Positions 61,298-64,000 of a stretch of DNA of 64,000 nt are shown one piece after another. The translations under genes were made by a program, and so were the position numbers. A model generated the notes under the pieces. The model was not told the DNA's origin and ran no database searches. It worked only from the letters and a program-made list of their open reading frames with translations. Position 1 is the first letter of the stretch. Each line of letters opens with the position of its first letter. The stretch is from assembly GCF_003852525.1 (NCBI RefSeq), contig NZ_QAJL01000001.1, positions 1,935,268 to 1,999,267 of the forward strand. The letters are read 5' to 3'. Source of the stretch: Pedobacter sp. KBW06. Lineage in GTDB: Bacteria; Bacteroidota; Bacteroidia; Sphingobacteriales; Sphingobacteriaceae.

Positions 61298-61441
61298 TTA
61301 CAGAACCTTATTTAAAGCCATGATCATGTGCTCTGCATCAGTAACCTCCCTGACAACCATTTCTTTTTTATTGATGATGAGGTGTGTTGGATAAATGCTG
61401 ATCCCCAGCGGCCCGCTCATGTAACTGTTCTGGTCAGGACG
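61298..61441 (-). pseudogene. C-terminal relic of a thioredoxin-like (TlpA-type) gene
   Basis: A 47-codon open frame on the minus strand ends in TAA (61298-61300) and reads ...SGPLGISIYPTHLIINKKEMVV, with the cis-Pro YPTHLII strand and the following beta strand of thioredoxin-fold proteins. An in-frame stop codon lies just upstream and no CxxC half is present. It lies between the helicase and the M1 peptidase and fills most of that 300-bp gap. Confidence 0.65.
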
Positions 61442-61556
61442 TTATGTTTCTTCTCATTTTTGATTCTTATCTTTCAGTTTAAATTTAGCTACAACAAGCT
61501 ATATATAAAACCACTACTTTTATACAACGATAACATTGTTTATGTATAGATATATA

Positions 61557-63464
61557 ATGATGAAAAAGAATATCTTCAGGCTGCTAACCATTGGTCTTCC
61601 CCTTACCCTTGCTCTAATTATCACTACGGATACCGCTTTACGCGCTCAGGAGCTCTACCTGCCAAGAAACATTAAAGCTGCTTACGATAAAGGGACCCGT
61701 TCCAAAGACGGCAAACCAGGTAAGCAATACTGGCAAAATAAGGGGAAATACGACCTGCGGATCCAGGTAAACCCCGGCACCAAACTGGTCGAAGGAACTG
61801 AAACCATAAAATATACCAATAACAGTCCGGACACCCTCCGACAGGTAGCCATCCGCTTTGTGAACAACCTTCATAAGCCAGAGGCACCAAGGTCAGGATA
61901 TGTCAGCAAAGATTTCCTGACCTCAGGACTCGACATCAGCGCATTTGAAGTCGACGGTCAAAGCTATTCACTCAACACCAAAAATTGGGGTACTGTAGAA
62001 GATGTCCCCTTAAAAAGCCCGCTCAATCCCGGGCAAACGGCTGTTTTTAACATCAGCTGGGCCTACCCCCTCTCCAAAGAAAGCGGAAGAGAAGGACAGC
62101 TGGACAGCACGACTTTCTTCGTTGCCTATGCTTTCCCAAGGATCTCTGTATATGACGACTATAACGGCTGGGACCAAATCCCACATACCGACCGTGCAGA
62201 ATTTTACAATGACTTTAACGATTACCAGCTGACCGTTAAAGCGCCAAAGAACTATGTGGTATGGGCTACCGGCGATCTTCAGAATCCGGACGAAGTGCTG
62301 CAGCCTGCGTATGCCGCAAGGTTAAAAAAATCCTACAATAGCGAGGAAATCATTGCCATCGCCAATGCGGAAGAAATGTCCAAAGGACAGGTGACCCAGC
62401 AGAACGAATGGAACAGCTGGAAATTTACCGCCAATCACATCACCGATATGACCTTCTCGCTGAGTAACCATTACCTCTGGGATGCAGGCAGTGTAATTGT
62501 AGATCCAAAAACAAACAGAAGGGCGAGCGTACAATCGGCTTACGATGCCAAAGCAAAAGACTTTGCGCAGGCAACCGCCTGGTCTAAACAGGCCCTGCAC
62601 TGGTTCTCGAACAACTGGCCGGGAATTCCTTATCCTTTCTCAAAGATGACCGCCGTTCAGGGATTTGCCGACATGGAATACCCGATGATGGTAAACGATT
62701 CCAGTACGCCCGACTTCGAATTCTCCCAGTTTGTACTGAACCACGAAATCGCACATACCTATTTCCCTTTTTATATGGGCACCAATGAAACCCGTTATGC
62801 ACATATGGATGAAGGCTGGGCAACCACGCTGGAATACCTCATTGGCATAGAGCAACTGGGAAAAGAGAAAGCGGACGACAATTACAAAAAATTCCGGGTG
62901 AACAGGTGGATCTTTGACCCTTCGACAGAAGAAGACCAGCCCATCATTTCTTTGTCTACCCAGGTTTCCGGAGTTGGCTATGGCAATAACGCCTATGTGA
63001 AACCTTCCCTGGCTTATCTCGCATTAAAAGACATGCTTGGCGATGTCGCTTTCAAAAAATACCTGCATGCTTATATGGACCGCTGGAATGGGAAACATCC
63101 GATTCCATGGGATTTTTTCTATACCCTGAATGATGTTTCCGGACAAAACCTGAACTGGTACTGGAACAACTGGTTTTTCAGCAACAATTACATCGACCTG
63201 AGCATCAATAAAGTAACGAACAAAGGCCTGGCGTATCAGCTTGCCCTCCGCAATACCGGTGGTTTTGCTGTTCCTTTTGACGTGAAACTCACCTATAAGG
63301 ACGGATCCACCGAACTTTTCCACCAGACACCTGCCTTATGGAAAGCCAACCAGAAAGCAGCAGTGGTTTCCCTGAATGCGAAGAAGGCGGTATCGAAAAT
63401 CGATATAAACGGAGGATTATTTGTAGATGCAAATCCCGGAGATAATACCTGGAAAAGCAAATAA
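61557..63464 (+). CDS. Secreted M1-family metallopeptidase
   Basis: 635 residues from the ATG at 61557 (MMKKNIFRLLTIG); in-frame codons upstream are less suitable. A signal peptide ends ALRAQE. The N-terminal beta domain (about 40-250) precedes the thermolysin-like domain with HEIAH and, 18 residues later, the third zinc ligand in DEGWATTLEY; the usual GAMEN loop appears as the degenerate FADMEYPMM. It is likely a periplasmic or surface aminopeptidase. Confidence 0.9.
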   Translation: MMKKNIFRLLTIGLPLTLALIITTDTALRAQELYLPRNIKAAYDKGTRSKDGKPGKQYWQNKGKYDLRIQVNPGTKLVEGTETIKYTNNSPDTLRQVAIRFVNNLHKPEAPRSGYVSKDFLTSGLDISAFEVDGQSYSLNTKNWGTVEDVPLKSPLNPGQTAVFNISWAYPLSKESGREGQLDSTTFFVAYAFPRISVYDDYNGWDQIPHTDRAEFYNDFNDYQLTVKAPKNYVVWATGDLQNPDEVLQPAYAARLKKSYNSEEIIAIANAEEMSKGQVTQQNEWNSWKFTANHITDMTFSLSNHYLWDAGSVIVDPKTNRRASVQSAYDAKAKDFAQATAWSKQALHWFSNNWPGIPYPFSKMTAVQGFADMEYPMMVNDSSTPDFEFSQFVLNHEIAHTYFPFYMGTNETRYAHMDEGWATTLEYLIGIEQLGKEKADDNYKKFRVNRWIFDPSTEEDQPIISLSTQVSGVGYGNNAYVKPSLAYLALKDMLGDVAFKKYLHAYMDRWNGKHPIPWDFFYTLNDVSGQNLNWYWNNWFFSNNYIDLSINKVTNKGLAYQLALRNTGGFAVPFDVKLTYKDGSTELFHQTPALWKANQKAAVVSLNAKKAVSKIDINGGLFVDANPGDNTWKSK

Positions 63465-63490
63465 CAATTTTTTTATTTAAGTTTGAGGTC

Positions 63491-64000
63491 ATGAACACCA
63501 TTCTGATAAAAGCGGCCTCAGTGGTTAACGAAGGCCAAATCTTTGTTGCTGACGTACTAATTAAAGACGGATTTATTGAAAAAATCGCCCCCAATATTCA
63601 GGCGGAAGGCGCAAAAGAAATTAATGCAGAGGGCTTGCACCTCTTTCCGGGTATGATTGACGACCAGGTTCATTTCAGGGAACCCGGCTTAACGGACAAG
63701 GCAGATATCTTTACTGAAAGCATGGCTGCAGTGGCCGGAGGGATTACCTCCTGGATGGAAATGCCAAATACCGTACCCAATACCCTGACACAGGAATTGC
63801 TGGCCGACAAATACCGGATCGCTTCGGAAGTTTCACTGGCCAATTATTCCTTTTTCATGGGAGCTTCCAATGACAACCTGGGCGAGGTTTTAAAAACAGA
63901 CCCTAAAAATGTTTGCGGAATTAAAGTCTTTATGGGCTCTTCTACCGGAAACATGCTGGTTGATAATGAGAAAGTATTGGAAAACATTTTCAAAGATGCC
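63491..64000 (+). CDS. pyrC: Dihydroorotase (3' end outside window)
   Basis: 170 codons are visible, from the ATG at 63491. GMIDDQVHFREPG is the type I metal motif with QxH in place of HxH, which I recall as usual for Bacteroidota enzymes of this group. GIKVFMGSSTGNM near the edge has the Lys that becomes carbamylated between the metals. It should close carbamoyl aspartate to dihydroorotate in pyrimidine synthesis, and contrasts with the degenerate paralogue at 9018-10280. Confidence 0.9.
   Translation, partial: MNTILIKAASVVNEGQIFVADVLIKDGFIEKIAPNIQAEGAKEINAEGLHLFPGMIDDQVHFREPGLTDKADIFTESMAAVAGGITSWMEMPNTVPNTLTQELLADKYRIASEVSLANYSFFMGASNDNLGEVLKTDPKNVCGIKVFMGSSTGNMLVDNEKVLENIFKDA

Overview
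The window comes from a Bacteroidota chromosome, most likely a Pedobacter-like Sphingobacteriaceae member (inference). The signs are a SusC/SusD outer-membrane pair, GldC, a GH3-family enzyme, DUF4199 and BatA-type membrane proteins, a CcmD-type small protein, AT-rich start regions without Shine-Dalgarno sequences, and candidate TAnnTTTG promoter boxes. Apart from one locus the content is ordinary core genome. No rRNA, tRNA, CRISPR array, transposase or phage gene was seen.

Layout. 1-13939 is almost all minus strand: a DUF3817 fragment; an operon running from two GT2 glycosyltransferases through a membrane protein, GH3, dxr and rseP to hscB; then DUF4199, an acidic unknown protein, a dihydroorotase-like protein that has lost its metal ligands, a BatA-type protein and an L,D-transpeptidase. 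14020-21315 is a complete histidine operon (hisG-D-C-B-H-A-F-IE) preceded by a histidine-rich leader peptide that suggests attenuation. 21323-26063 holds a WD40 protein, OsmC, an NlpC/P60 hydrolase, UspA, a ferredoxin and a LuxC-type reductase. 26259-33130 is a SusC/SusD locus with a fasciclin lipoprotein. 33887-42236 holds FtsE, GrpE-DnaJ, a Na-type ABC exporter, Ppx, Maf, a KdsC-like phosphatase, IscX and a 2Fe-2S ferredoxin. 42280-49519 holds a DUF2520 protein, ccmF, ccmE, msrA, gdhA, ccmD and ccmC.

The standout is 49675-56268: 22 tandem plus-strand genes for 62-72 residue peptides, each with a double-glycine leader and a six-cysteine core, almost always CX3C-X(5-12)-CX5CX4C-X(8-11)-C. There are two leader classes, 11 genes each, arranged in three modules that each run class A then class B. 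Each module starts with a copy of the same upstream region (about 367, 100 and 367 bp), which carries a small hairpin with compensatory changes exactly 38 nt before the start codon. A truncated gene relic marks past duplication. No C39 peptidase/ABC exporter or modification enzyme lies nearby. The array lies between ccmC/ccmD on one side and ccmB on the other, so it appears to have been inserted into a cytochrome c maturation cluster whose CcmE carries the unusual CxxxY heme site.

56329-64000 returns to housekeeping: an unknown protein, ccmB, ogt, a DUF421 protein, gldC with two small membrane proteins, a DEAD-box helicase, a thioredoxin-like gene relic, an M1 peptidase and the start of a second, more normal dihydroorotase.
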